NCBI RefSeq assembly: GCF_004798865.1
Contig: NW_025336587.1
Coordinates: 684,734-748,733 of the forward strand
Direction of reading: 5' to 3'
DNA from: Varanus komodoensis
Lineage: Eukaryota > Chordata > Lepidosauria > Squamata > Varanidae
DNA length: 64,000 nt
Part shown: positions 20,290 to 31,375 of the stretch, piece by piece
Layout: each line of letters opens with the position of its first letter
How positions within the stretch are numbered: the stretch's first letter is position 1
Position numbers and translations under genes: made by a program
The notes under the pieces: generated by a model
Databases searched by the model: none
What the model saw: only the letters and a program-made list of their open reading frames with translations
Told to the model about the DNA's origin: nothing

Positions 20290-20945
20290 AGAGCAGCATG
20301 GCCGAGGCTCGCCCTTGCAAGGCATTTCCCACTGAGAGCCCCACTTCCAGGTTGCAGGGAGGGAGTGGTGGGTGGGCAGAAGACCAAATGTACTTTGCAG
20401 ATGAAATACATCTGTTCACAAGTGGCGCACGGAAATGCAGGGCGCTTGGAACACAGGGCATAAAGCCCCTGCGCTGCTTGGCCATCCGTTTGAGTGCATC
20501 TCTCTCTGAGAAAGAGGCTCTCCCAGTTGCACAGCTATTCTGCTGCATTCCGACAAAGATCTGTGGATCGCAGCAGTGCAGAATGAATGCAGGGGAAATA
20601 ATCACCTTGTTTAAATAAAGGGCCAGACGCTTTCACAAGGGAACTCGGAGGTTGTGCAAAATGTCCAAGCCATTATGAATGCCAGGTCTCTTCCCAGAGT
20701 AGAGAAGGTTTGTGCACGTGTGTGTGTGGTGAGGGGTGGAGAGATGGTATTGAAGATACCAAGTCTTTGAGGCTGCCTTCCCTGACCGAGCAGGTGTTTT
20801 TTAATAGCATCTTGTCCAGCAAAGGTCTAGAGATCTTAGAAGTTTGCACATTTTGTGTGACCTTTCAAATGTGTGACTTCTGGAAGTGATTATCTTTTCC
20901 TTTTGACCAGCCACTCCCTCTCTCATTCTGGCTCTCTCTGTCTCA
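20290..20945. other. Unassigned sequence
   Basis: No gene or identifiable repeat. A short GT-rich tract lies at 20715-20735. Confidence 0.4.
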
Positions 20946-20949
20946 CACA

Positions 20950-21105
20950 CGCACAATCTCAATCTTACCTTCATAACCACCCTGTGAGGTAGGTTGGACT
21001 GAGAGTCTGTGGCTGGCCCAAAGTCAGCCTGTGAGCCTTGTGGCTGAGTGGGGACTCGAACCCAGAGCTCCAGGACTCTCCACCACTGCACCACCTGGGC
21101 TCTTC
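20950..21105 (-). repeat. tRNA-type SINE copy
   Basis: Reverse of the 8208 family: 'accctgtgaggtaggttgga', 'gagagtctgtggctggccc', 'tggggactcgaacccagagc', then 'ccaccactgcaccac', the complement of the tRNA-like head. Confidence 0.75.
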
Positions 21106-21903
21106 CTATGCTGCTTGGAGCAGGTTAACCAGTTTCCCTTGATGGCAGCAACAAAGGGAGTTCAGGGCCTTGGCGAACACCCGCTTCCTTCGTCTGCACA
21201 CTTCGTGGAATCACAGAATAGTAGAGCTGGAAGGGGCCGGAGAGCCAAACCCACCCCTCTCGATTGACTGTCCGGTTGTACCTTGCGTGCCCCAGTGTGA
21301 GAGAACCCACCACCTCCCTGGGGTACCAGCTTTGTTGCAGGACTGCTGCAGCACTTGAGAAGCTTTTCCAGAGATCTACCTGAAACCCGGATTCCTGTAG
21401 CTTGAGCCCATTATTCTGTGTCCTGCACTCTGGGATGCTTGAGAAGAGATCCTGGCCTCCTCCTTTGTGACAGCCTCTTATCTCCAGTCTTCTCTGCTGG
21501 AGGCTGAATATGCCCAGCTCTCTCAATCCCTCCTCACGGGGCTTCATTTCCAGTCCCTGGATCATCCTTGTTGCCCTCCTCCGGACACTTTCCAGCTTCT
21601 CTGCATCTTTTTAAACTGGGGTGCCCAAAACTGCACACCAGATGAGGCCTCACTTGACTTGGAAGCGATGCAGCCCGATATAACATTTGCCCTTTGAGCA
21701 GCCACCATCACATTGTTGACTCATTCTCATCTTGTGAGCTATAATGGTTCCAAGATCCTTCTCACTGGCCATATTGTTGAGCCAAGTATTCTCCATCTTG
21801 TAAAGATGCATTAGGTTTCTTTTTCCAGGTGCAGAATTTGGCCCTTATCCAGAATGAATTTCATTCTGTTGTTTTCAATCCGGTGCTCCAACCTAGCAAG
21901 ATC

Positions 21904-21904
21904 A

Positions 21905-21951
<47 letters not shown>

Positions 21952-22110
21952 GAACATTTCTATGCCGCCCCTTGCCGAAGCCTCGGGGTGGCTTACAACA
22001 CAATAAAATACAATACAATACAAAAATAACAATATAAAATTAAAATTAATATTATAAAATAAATAAGAAATATAAACGATATAAAGAAGTTATAAAAGAA
22101 AAGTTATAAA
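21904..22110 (-). repeat. (ATT)n tract with SINE or LINE tail inserted in CR1 5
   Basis: A pure ATT run (21904-21951) joins 'ttctatgccgccccttgcc', 'gaagcctcggggtggcttac' and an A-rich ATAAA region. In sense this is the tail 'gtaagccaccccgaggcttc' followed by ATT repeats. CR1 sequence resumes near 22112. A related tail in the other orientation lies at 27815-27895. Confidence 0.65.
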
Positions 22111-22651
22111 AGAAAAGAAAGGAAATTTTGAAACTTATTTCTGTTGTCCAGGCTATTAGCGGTGCTACCCCACCCAGTTCTGTGTCATCTGCAAATTTGA
22201 TAGGCATTCCTTGCTCTTCCCCTTCCCAGTCATTAATGAAAATGTTGAGGAGCCCTGGGCACAGGACTGAACCCTGTGGTACCCCACTTGTTAACCCTCT
22301 CCAGTCTGAGAAGGTGCCATTGATAAGCATCCCTTGAGTCTGATTCTGCAGCCAACTGAGGATCCATCCAACTGTCATTCCATCCAGTCTGCTTTTAGCT
22401 TGTTGCCAGTCAGGAGTTCATGGGGAACTTTGTCAATAGTGTTGCTGAAGTCAAGATAGATTATGTCCACAGCATTCCCACAGTTCACTAATGGAATCAG
22501 ATTAGTCTGTCAGGATTTGTTCTTGACAAATTCATGTTGGCTTCTAGTAATGACTGCGCTATTTTCCAAATGTTAGCTCCAGAATTTTCCCAGGGATTGA
22601 TGTCAGACTGACTGGTCTGTAGTGCCCTGGTTCTGTTCTGTTCTAGAAGAT

Positions 22652-22881
22652 GGAGACAACGTTAGCCCTCCTCCAGTCATCGGCGCTTCCCCTGTCCTNN
22701 NNNNNNNNNNNNNNNNNNNNNNNNNNNNNNNNNNNNNNNNNNNNNNNNNNNNNNNNNNNNNNNNNNNNNNNNNNNNNNNNNNNNNNNNNNNNNNNNNNTT
22801 TCTCCAAGAGAAAGACGGAGACAACGTTAGCCCTCCTCCAGTCATGGGCGCTTCCCCTGTCCTCCAGGATTTCTCCAAGAG
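22652..22881. repeat. Short tandem duplication, 71-base period, spanning a gap
   Basis: 'tttctccaagag' occurs at 22799 and again at 22870, a 71-base period. The block 'ggagacaacgttagccctcc' at 22652 recurs at 22817, and the two 47-base blocks differ by one base ('tcatcggcg' against 'tcatgggcg'). The CR1 therefore seems to carry a local tandem repeat whose copy number is hidden by the gap. Confidence 0.65.
22699..22798. other. Assembly gap, 100 N
   Basis: Exactly 100 N, a placeholder of unknown true length, lying within the 71-base-period repeat. Confidence 0.98.
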
Positions 22882-23731
22882 AATAGACAGTGGTTCTGAG
22901 AGTTCCTCCTGAAGCTCCTTTCTGACTCAAGGATGGAGTGCAGCAGGCCCTGGAGACTTGCACTCATTTACCCCATTAGGTGATGCTTGACCATTTGCTG
23001 GTCAATCCTGAGCTGCCATCCGGCCCCTTCAGTTCATACTTCCCCTCCATCAGGAAGGATGGCTCTTCTTTTGAGGAGACTGGGCCAAGTTGCCACTGAG
23101 CACTCCTGCCTTTTCTCTGTCATTTGTTAACTTTTTGCCACCCAACCCAACCCATTTCTTTCCTCTCTCTCTTAATTTTGGACATCCTGAAGAAGGCCTT
23201 CTTTGTTGCTTTTTGCATCGCTAGCGTCAGTTCATCCCTGCAATTCCATACCACCATCCCTGCCTATATTCTTCCTTTGCAGCCTGCCTCCCTTCCACTT
23301 CCCAGGCATGTCCTTGTTTGTTTTCAGATCATCTCTAAGCTTTTTGTGAAGCCACATGGGCTTCATCTGTTGTTTTCTACCTCTTTTCCTTCTTGGAATG
23401 GTTTTTAATTGTGCTTTTAGAATTTCCGTTTTTTAAAAAATCCCCACCCATCTTGGACTCTTTTTCTCATTTGAGTCACTTGCCACTGGACTTATCATTG
23501 TTCTGAGTTTATTAAAAACAGCTTTCCTAAAGCCCCAGGGTACATGTTTGGCTACATTTGCCTTTGCTTTCTTTAAGATCAATAATTCAAGTATGGCACA
23601 GTCACTTCCCCCAGAGTTCCCATAACTGCCACTTGTCCATTAGGTCTTCCCTGTTGACTTAAGAGGGAGGGCACAATTATTTGTATGTGAACGAGCTGAG
23701 AGTTTGACTTTGAGGGACTGGAGTGGCAACA

Positions 23732-23882
23732 GCAAAACACAGAAGCACAGAAACAGAGCGAGTCAGAAGGGGTCTCCCGGACCACCTAGTCTGACCCCGA
23801 CTCCAGCCGGCTCCACTCACAACATGCCCACCATGTGCACGTCCAGCCTGTCCTTGAACACCCTCACCAATGGGGCCTCGAC
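23732..23882 (-). mobile_element. CR1 3'-end scrap (CR1 4)
   Basis: 'cacagaaacagagcgagtca', 'gaaggggtctcccggacc' and 'catgcccaccatgtgcacgt' match the 3' ends of CR1 copies 1 and 2. Only about 150 bases are present, ending at 'ggggcctcgac', a severe 5' truncation. Confidence 0.85.
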
Positions 23883-23984
23883 AAAATCCAACAAAAGCCA
23901 GCTGGTATGTTGGATTTCAGTGGATTAATTGTTACTGGAGGCAGAAGGAGCCCTCGTGATCATCTTGGCGTGACTGTATAAAAG

Positions 23985-24065
23985 GGCTGGGTTGGGGATG
24001 CTCTTGGAATCTGCTGCCCATCCTTACTCCTGAGTAACCCAGTCCTCCTTACTTCTGAGTAGGGT
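23985..24065. repeat. Fragment of a 'ttactcctgagtaa' repeat
   Basis: 'ccttactcctgagtaaccca' and 'ccttacttctgagtagggtg' are two related half-units. A similar unit occurs at 63618-63705. It is an old interspersed repeat of unknown class. Confidence 0.35.
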
Positions 24066-24374
24066 GGAAAAGCAGTCCAACTTGTTGGCCATATTTCCTG
24101 CAGTCCTTCCGAGTTCTGGGTATTAAGCCACACGTGGGGGGAGTGGATAGAAGTGAGTGGGAGTCGGCACAGCATGTCATGCTACAACCACGGTTTGGAG
24201 AGGAGGTTGTGGATCTCTCCCTGCTTTGCAGGGCTGCTCTTACATTTAACACAAGGTATATTTCAGCTTCCCATATTTGCTTGCTTTGGTTTCCCTTCTG
24301 CGTGCAATCTGTTGCTGCCATCTCAAACAAATGTGAGTGTAAAGGAAGACTTGGTGTAGTGCTAAAATCATCTG
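24066..24374. other. Unassigned sequence
   Basis: Nothing recognised; overlapping short frames on both strands only. Confidence 0.4.
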
Positions 24375-24560
24375 TCATCATCATATTATATTCCTGTCCC
24401 TCCTTTGCTGTTCTGGACAGGAACCCAGGGCCTCCTCCACTCTATTTTATCCTCAGAACAACAACCCTGTGAGGTAGGTTGGACTGAGAGTCTGTGACTG
24501 GCCCAGAGTTTCCCTGGGAGCTTCCTGGCTGAGCTGGGACTGGGCCGAAACTGCTGGCAT
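24375..24560 (-). repeat. tRNA-type SINE copy
   Basis: 'caaccctgtgaggtaggttg' followed by 'gactgagagtctgtgactgg' matches the reversed core of the 8208 family; the head region is diverged. Confidence 0.7.
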
Positions 24561-24592
24561 TCTCTATTATGCTGTGCTGGTGGGGAGTTTGC

Positions 24593-24712
24593 CCAGGGAG
24601 ATGGGGGGCTTTCCATCTTGGGAGGTGTTCCGCCAGAGACTGAACAGACCTCTCTCAGGAATGCTTTGCACTGAGCCGAGGGTGGGCTGCAATAGCCTAA
24701 ATGACCCCCCAG
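24593..24712 (+). repeat. CR1 3'-end scrap, old subfamily
   Basis: 'ttgggaggtgttccgccaga' and 'gactgaacagacctctctca' followed by 'ggaatgctttg' resemble the C-terminal coding and 3' UTR segment of CR1 ('ggaggtgttcaaacagaggc', from memory). No frame is preserved. Confidence 0.5.
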
Positions 24713-24739
24713 CTCCCCACACGCTGCTTTTCAAGCTTG

Positions 24740-25711
24740 ATCATACATTATCTTAATCACCGTTCATTGCAATGCATCGCTTCGCTTCTTTGCAAAGGAG
24801 GAGGGTGGGGCGAAGCCAAGCTCGCTGAGGTTGGCTCTGCCCAGAACAATCCTGCCACTGCCCTGCCAGCCCCAGTGGGCACCAGTTACCCCTGGTGGGA
24901 GCCAGTGAATAGAGGATTCGGGCTCTGCCAAGCCAGGTTGCCACAAATGACATCCGGGTAGATTGGACCAGCATCCAGCTTTGAGGCCGTCAGCCCAAAG
25001 GGAGCGCAGAACGCCACCTCCTGCTGTGGTGGGGGTGGGAGAGCAGCAAAGTTCACCCACAGTGCGGGGAAGTGCACTCCAGATGAAATGGTGCTGGTGG
25101 AGATATTCTTTGAGTGACTGGCGATACCCATGTGACATCAGCCAAAGGGAGAGGAGAGAGAGAGGGAGACTGTTGGTGGAACTGGGCATTCTTTCCTGCT
25201 CAAGACCCCCAAGGAACAGAATGCAACAGCTAGCCAGCCACTTGCTCCTTTGCTCGGCCTCCGCTGCCTGGGAGGAAGACCCCTTGGCAGTCCCAGCCCT
25301 ACCTGGCTGTGTATCACCGTCCTTGCTCCCCCACTGCCCCAGCCAGCTCCCCAGTCTCCACTGCATGGGTAGAGATGCAGAAGCCGCCCCAAATATTTGG
25401 GAAGAGGCCAGGAGGCTGCAGACTTAAGGTGTGGAGAGCAGGTGTGTTGGGAATGGATGCAGGGGGTATTTTTAAACCCACTGAATAAGTCTAGAGGAGG
25501 GAGGTGTTTCACGGAATCAGTTGCTTTGCTGTTGAACTGGGAGGGAGCATTCTGCAGGGTCCAAGGAAAGCCTGTGGACTGGCCAATCTTTTCTCCCCAA
25601 AAAGTTGCAACCCTGCCCGTCCCTTTCTCCTTTCTCCAAGCTCCAATGGCTGCTTGTTGTAGAAGCAGAAGGGGTCATTTTGCTTCTTTTCTCAGCCTGG
25701 TGGCTTCTGGG
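24740..25711. other. Unassigned sequence
   Basis: A 200-codon minus-strand frame (25366-24764) has no recognisable domain and is Ser/Leu/Gly-rich; I do not consider it a gene. No clear repeat seen. Confidence 0.4.
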
Positions 25712-25812
25712 TGTTTTGGACAACAGCTTCCATCAACTAGCCATGCTGGTTGAGTCTGATGGGGGTTGTAGTCATAACATCCAGAGAACACCAGGCTGGG
25801 AAATACAGGCAT
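25712..25812. repeat. Fold-back (MITE-like) repeat copy
   Basis: 'ttggacaacagcttccatca' answers 'gatgggggttgtagtcataa', with 'accaggctgggaaatacagg' at the end: both arms of the family at 12388-12527. Confidence 0.55.
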
Positions 25813-28080
25813 AAAGTATGGGTGAGGGTCAGTGCCTCCTCTTTAATGACCCAAACCCGTTTTGGGTCTTTCTGCATGAATCCATGGTGCAGATTGGAAG
25901 GAGATTGGAGCAGAACAGCGTCCCTACAGGACATTTCTGTTAGTGCACCGGATGGATAGAAAGAGGTTGGGTCACCAACATACATGGGCATGTGGGAATA
26001 CGTCTTTTATCATTGCAGTTAAGACAATAGCTCTTGCTCTTGGGTAGGCACCATGGATCAGCACTGTTGGGTCTCCAGAAGTCCCAGAACCAGGCCTGGC
26101 CCCTCCTCGTTTGAGGTTCATGAGCAAGATCACCCGCCCCTCTGCTACTGGTGCTTGTTTGTGCCGCTGAAATGACCCACCTGTGAACAGCATGTGGGTG
26201 TGTTTGGCAGGTTCAGGCGTGGGGGCACCCCTGCATTTGCAGAAGCACAAAAATGCATTTCAGGGCAGGAAACCCATTTGAGGTGGGTACCCTAAAAAGG
26301 GCCCACACTTGCTCTCTGGCTGTGCAGGAATGGGACTTCTTGGACCCCTGTGGCTGTGAACTAAAGCAGGGCTTCCATTTCCAAAGGCAGTCTATCTTGG
26401 AACCCTAACGGCTGTGAAACAGCCTGCATGAGTTGGCTGTTGTTCTGGTGCCCTGGTTTGCATGCTCCCAAGGGGCAGGTGAGACTAAGCACTTCCAGAA
26501 ATGGCGCACTGGAGTAGGTGAATGCTTGAGCTGATCTACTTGAACTTGTTTTTGATTGGTTCATATTTAAGATCCCGCCTTTCCTGCAAAAGAGCCCATG
26601 GAGACAACCCCCTGCTGCAATTACATCTTCACATTGAGGCTGTGAGGCAGGCCCATGAAACAGCAATTGCTTTGCAGGCATGTCCAGAGGGCAGATTCCC
26701 TGCCTTAGGCAGCGGCCTGGAGAAGGCAGGAGGAAGCTGTAACTGTTTTCCGAGCCCTTTCATCCAGCTGTTCTCCCAAAAGAGACTTGGGCAGAGAGAG
26801 AGAGAGAAGGGGCCTTTCCATAAAGTGCAGCCTAAAAGGCATGGGAGCAAAGGAAGAGGATTTGGGAGGAGGAGGAGGGAAAAGCAAATCCTGGCTCTAG
26901 ACTCCACATTGCCAAGTTCAGCAGGAACTAAGCAGAAGGATGGGCTGCCAGTTGCACTTGATGGGGGCTTGGTGGAGCACATGATCCAGGCATGCTGGAC
27001 AGCAGCCGGATGCACCCGAGAGCCCCGGGCTGCACTGCAGGTCTGGTCCAAGCAGCCCAAGTCATGTTGCAGTCCCCTTCGGCATGGGGGAGCCCTCTGA
27101 AAAGAACCCAAAGCAAACCGCAAAGAACCCCCCCCCCCTTGCGACCTCCATCTGCCTCTCGCCCCAGAATGGAGAGGACATCCACATGCAGTCTGAATTC
27201 TTTGGAAGAGAAGAGAGAAAAGCATAATAATTAGCCTCTTGCCAATATTTCCTCTATCCCCATTGGTCACACTGTTATACTAACAAGTATAACCAACTTC
27301 CTGAGTGTTATCACAATGGCTTTCACCACAACTCACAGCATGCTGGTTAACATTAGCCAATTAATACTGGCGGACCCAGGTAAAATGCCATTTTAAAACC
27401 AGTGTGTGTGGTTGTCCTAAGAGGCGAACAGTGGGATAGGGTTTCCGTGCTGTGGGTGATACTGGCATTGATCTAGATGCTAGAACAACGCAGCAGCCAG
27501 AAAACGGAGAGGCGTGGTTAATTTAAGGGTGCCCATTTGGAGAAAGCTGGCCAGACAGACGTAGGTAATCTTCTCCCTTCTGGATTGATATGCACAGAAA
27601 AGCCTTCACGGGGCACATCTCAAAGTGGCTGAGGAATTCTGTGTTTCTGCAAGCTACAGCCCTCTGCAGTGGGTTAGGTGGCCAGGTGAGCACCTGCCTC
27701 CTTTTTTTCCAAGGCTACAGGGGACAAAAATATATATTTTTTAAAGCTGGCTTTTGGATTCGCCCCACGCTTCCTCAGTACGCATCTCTCTTTCTGACTT
27801 TTTTCCTTTTTTGAAGATTTATGTTGTGAGCCGCCCCGAGGCTTCGGTGAATGGGGCGGCATAGAAATGTTTTAACAAAATAAAAAATAAAATAAGTACT
27901 TTTGGAACAGAAGCATCTTGAAAGTCCTAGTCCCTGTGATAATGGAAAGAAACGTGCACTGTTTATTAAGCCAAGCACTATGTTCTGTGTTGCCTCGTGT
28001 GCCCAGCATCTTCTCCAAATTATTATTTTTGCACTTTTTCTGTCTGCACCCCTTTTTATAACTCAGCCCATTGTATCTGC
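25813..28080. other. Mostly unassigned sequence
   Basis: Contains a C-run at 27128-27138 and, at 27815-27895, the tail 'tgttgtgagccgccccgagg' followed by an AAATA-rich end, related to 21904-22110. The 192-codon plus frame (26522) and 213-codon minus frame (27270) overlap each other and show no domain. No gene called. Confidence 0.4.
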
Positions 28081-28159
28081 TGAACTGCCCTGTGAGGTAG
28101 TGTAGGCTGAGAGACCAAGAGGCAGAAGACCACTCCCCAAGTAATGTCAATTCCTGGGT

Positions 28160-28420
28160 TATTCAACCTGGACACTCTAACCTGGTTTGCACAATCACCA
28201 CTGCCAATTGTGGCTTATTTAAAGCTCTTGCAGGGTAGCTTTGGAATAGGACTGTTCTGCCATCTAAATCTGGCAGGGTACGGTGTGTGATGTTTCCACA
28301 ACTCTTATGTTGCAGTACATCAAGCCATGGCTTATATGAGCACCATTTAGACCACACACAACCCATCCTTGCTGGGTTTGGATGACACAAATGTAGCCTT
28401 TGGAGTGACCTCATGGAGCC
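28160..28420. repeat. Possible decayed palindromic repeat
   Basis: 'ctctaacctggtttgcacaa', 'ccaattgtggcttattt' and 'caagccatggcttatatgag' are palindrome-rich and recall the CCATGG-rich region at 3838-4290. Ends and class are undetermined. Confidence 0.3.
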
Positions 28421-28467
28421 ATTCTGGGCTGCTTATTCTTCTGGGTGTGCTGCTTATCACACTGCAT

Positions 28468-28655
28468 TCCTGTCTTGCCCCTTTTTCTCATTCAAGGAAC
28501 TCAAGGCAGCTTGTCCTCATAACAACCCTGTGAGGTAGGTTAGGCTGAGAGTCTGTGATGGGCCCACAGGCACCCAGTGGTCAAGTGGGGACTTGAATCC
28601 AGATCTGCCAAGACTCAGCCCAGCTTTCTTGACCACTACACCATAGAAAGTGGCC
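28468..28655 (-). repeat. tRNA-type SINE copy
   Basis: 'caaccctgtgaggtaggtta', 'ggctgagagtctgtgatggg', 'gtggggacttgaatccagat' and 'cttgaccactacacca' give the reversed core, B-box-like and A-box-like parts of the 8208 family. Confidence 0.8.
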
Positions 28656-28842
28656 TATTGAGCTGTTTAGAAGTGGTGCAATGCACAGGACGCCCAACGA
28701 CAAATCCCAGGTTAACTGTGGGCTGTTTAATCTCTAAACACCTCCCAATGCCCAGGTTCAGTCATCACACTAACCCCCTGCAAACCGGACAATTGAAGGT
28801 TATTAACTGAAAGCAGAAGCAACAACAAATTTGGCCTCTTGT

Positions 28843-28853
28843 ATGAGTCTTTT
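28843..28853 (+). other. Target-site duplication, left, of BovB copy 2
   Basis: The 11-base 'atgagtctttt' recurs exactly at 32039-32049. Confidence 0.88.
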
Positions 28854-29224
28854 CTCCATCGTGGATCACTGCCTTGTCGTGGTGAAGGGGCTTGCGTAGC
28901 GCAATGAAGCTATGAGCTCTGCCGTGCAGGGCCACCCAAGACGGACAGGTCATAGCAGGGATCTCTGACAAAACGTGATCCACTGGAGAAGGAAATGGCA
29001 ACCCGCTCCAGTACCCTTGCCATGAAAACCCCACGGACAGTACCAAGAGGCAAAACGATACAACGCTGGAAGATGAGCCCCTCAGGTCGGAAGGTGTTCA
29101 ATATGCTACTGGGGAAGAGCAGAGGGCTAGTACTAGTAGCGCCAGAAAGAGTGAAGCGACTGGGCCAAAGCCGAAAGGACACTCAGTTGCGGATGTATCT
29201 GGTTGTGGAAGGAGAGTCCGATGC

Positions 29225-30059
29225 TGCAAAGATCTGTACTCCATAGGAGCCTGGAATGTAAGATCCATGAATCAAGGCAAGCTGGATGTGGTCAAACAAG
29301 AGATGACAAGACTGAACATCGACATCTTGGGAATCAGTGAACTAGATGGACAGGAATGGGTGAATTTAATTCAGATGACCATCGGGTATACTACTGCGGG
29401 CAAGAATCCCTCTGAAGAAATGGAGTAGCCTTCATAATCAATAAAAGAGTAGGAAAAGCACTACTGGGATACAATCTCCAAAATGACTGAATGATCTCAG
29501 TTCGAATCCAGGGCAAACCATTCTACATCACAAGGTCCAAGTCCATGCCCCAACCACTGGTGCTGAAGAGGCTGAAGTTGACCACTTCTATGAAGATCTA
29601 CAACACCTTCTAGAATTAACACCAATAAATGATGTCCTTATCATCATGGGGGATTGGAATGCTAAAGTGGGAAGCCAAAAGATAACCAGAATACTGGGCA
29701 AGTTTGGCCTTGGAGTACAAAATGAAGCAGGGCACAGGCTGGTAGAATTTTGTCAAGAGAATATGATGGTCATAGCAAACACTCTTTTCCAACAACCCAA
29801 GAGACGACTCTACACATGGACATCACCAGACGGTCAACACAGAAATCAGATTGACTATGTGCTCTGCAGCCAAAGATGGAGATGCTCTATACAGTCAGTA
29901 AAAACTAGACCAGGAGCTGACTGTGGCTCAGATCATGAGCTTCTGGTTGCAAAATTTAGGCTTAAATTGAAGAAAGTAGAGAAAAGAACTAGGTCACTCT
30001 GGTGTGACCTAAATCATATCCCTGATGAATATACAGTAGAGGTGACAAATAGATTTTAG
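29225..30059 (+). pseudogene. BovB copy 2 endonuclease domain remnant
   Basis: Blocks include the 'WNVRSMNQGKLDVVKQEM' equivalent (29250-29305) and, in one frame from 29646, 'MGDWNAKVGSQKIT' with the GDWN box, 'EAGHRLVEFCQENMM', 'NTLFQQPKRRLYTWTSPDG', 'NQIDYVLCSQRWR' and 'ADCGSDHELLVAKF' with the SDH box. A frameshift near 29345 and a TGA near 29411 break the first half. The frame ends at TAG 30057-30059, at the same codon as in copy 1 although the two copies sit in different target duplications. Confidence 0.88.
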
Positions 30060-31375
30060 GAATTAGATCTGATAGACAGAGTGCCTGAAGAACTATGGAC
30101 AGAAGTTTGCAACATTGTACAAGAGGTAGCAACTAAAACCATCTCAAAGAAAAAGAAATGCAAGAAAGCAAAAGGAAGCTGAGGAAGCTTTACAAACAGC
30201 TGAGGAAAGAAGGGAAGTGAAAGGCAAGGGAGAAAGAGGAAGATACACCTAATTGAATGCAGAATTCCAGAGAATAGCTAGAAGAGATTAGAATGCCTTC
30301 TTAAATGAACAGTGCAAAGAAATAGAAGAAAACAATAGAATAGGGAGGACCAGAGATCTCTTCAAGAAAATCGGAGATATGAAGGGAAGATTTCATGCAA
30401 ACATGGGCATGATAAAGGACCAGAATGGCAGGGACCTAACAGAGGCAGAAGAGATTAAGAAGAGGTGGCAAGATTACACAGAAGAACTATACAAGAAAGA
30501 GCTTAACGTCCCCGATAACCATGATGGGGTGGTCACTGACCTCGAGCCAGACATCCTGGAATGTGAAGTCAAATGGGCCTTCGGAAGTCTGAGCAACAAC
30601 AAAGCTAGTGGAGGAGACAGTATTCCAGCTGAGCTATTCAAAATCTTAAATGACAATGCAGTAAAAATGCTACACTCAACATGCCAGCAAATTTGGAAAA
30701 CTCAGCAGTGGCCACAGGATTGGAAAAGGTCAGTTTACATTCCGATCACAAAGAAGGGCAATGCCAAAGAATGTTCAGACCACACCATTGTACCATTTCA
30801 CATGCTAGCAAAGTTATGCTCCAAATCCTACAAGCTAGGTTCCAGCAGTATGTGGACCGAGAAGTACAGGCAGGGCTTCAAAGAGGCAGAAGAACTAGAG
30901 ATCAAATTGCCAACATACGCTGGATCATGGAGGAAACTAGGGAGTTCCAGAAAAACATCTACTTCTGCTTCACTGACTATGCTAAAGCCTTTTATTGTGT
31001 GGATCACAACAAATTGTGGCAAGTTCTTAAGAGGCGGGAGTACCAGACCATCTTATTTGTTTCTTGAGAAACCTATATGCGGGTCAAGAAGCAACAGTGA
31101 GAAGAGGAAATGGAACAACTGATTGGTCCAAAATTGGGGAAGGAGTTTGGCAAGGCTGCATACTGTCGCCCTGCCTGTTTAACTTATATGCAGAGCACAT
31201 CATGAGAAAGGCAGAGCTGGATGAATCACCACTTGGAATTAAGATTGCCAGGAGAAATATCAACAACCTCAGGTATGCAGATGATACCACTCTAATGGCA
31301 GAAAGTGAAGAGGAGTTAAAGAGCCTCTTGATGCAGGTGAAGGAGGAGAGTGCAAAAGTTGGCTTGAAAGTTTAA
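30060..31375 (+). pseudogene. BovB copy 2 reverse transcriptase remnant
   Basis: After the shared stop comes the Lys-rich linker, then 'MKGRFHANMGMIKDQNGRD' (30379) and 'SNNKASGGDSIPAELFKIL' in one frame to about 30760. RT blocks continue in a shifted frame with 'YFCFTDYAKAFYCVDHN' (about 30960-31010), where the motif A Asp of 'AFDCVDH' reads Tyr, and 'GVWQGCILSPCLFNLYAE' and 'LRYADDTTLMAESEEE' from 31064 on. YADD is preserved. A frameshift in the palm region and one after 'VGLKV' (31375) add to the damage. Confidence 0.9.

Larger units (their letters stand above)
21205..23712 (-). mobile_element. Old CR1-family LINE copy (CR1 5)
   Basis: The 3' end ('cacagaatagtagagctgga', sense 'ccttccagctctac') differs from CR1 copies 1 and 2, so this is another CR1 subfamily. 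Decayed ORF2 can be read on the minus strand: 'GLRELGIFSLQQRRLEIRG' (about 21530-21480), 'GVPQGSVLCPGLLNIFIND' (about 22285-22230) and 'IKFADDTELGGVAP' (about 22205-22165). Stops are frequent; it is much older than CR1 2. A SINE-tail/ATT segment (21904-22110) and an assembly gap (22699-22798) interrupt it. The upper limit near 23712 is approximate. Confidence 0.78.

Noticed and set aside
24764-25366. 200-codon minus-strand open frame
   Set aside because: No recognisable motif, no splice context, and it overlaps a 154-codon plus-strand frame of equal plausibility.
26522-27270. 192-codon plus and 213-codon minus frames covering the same DNA
   Set aside because: Both cannot be real, neither has a domain, and composition explains the openness.
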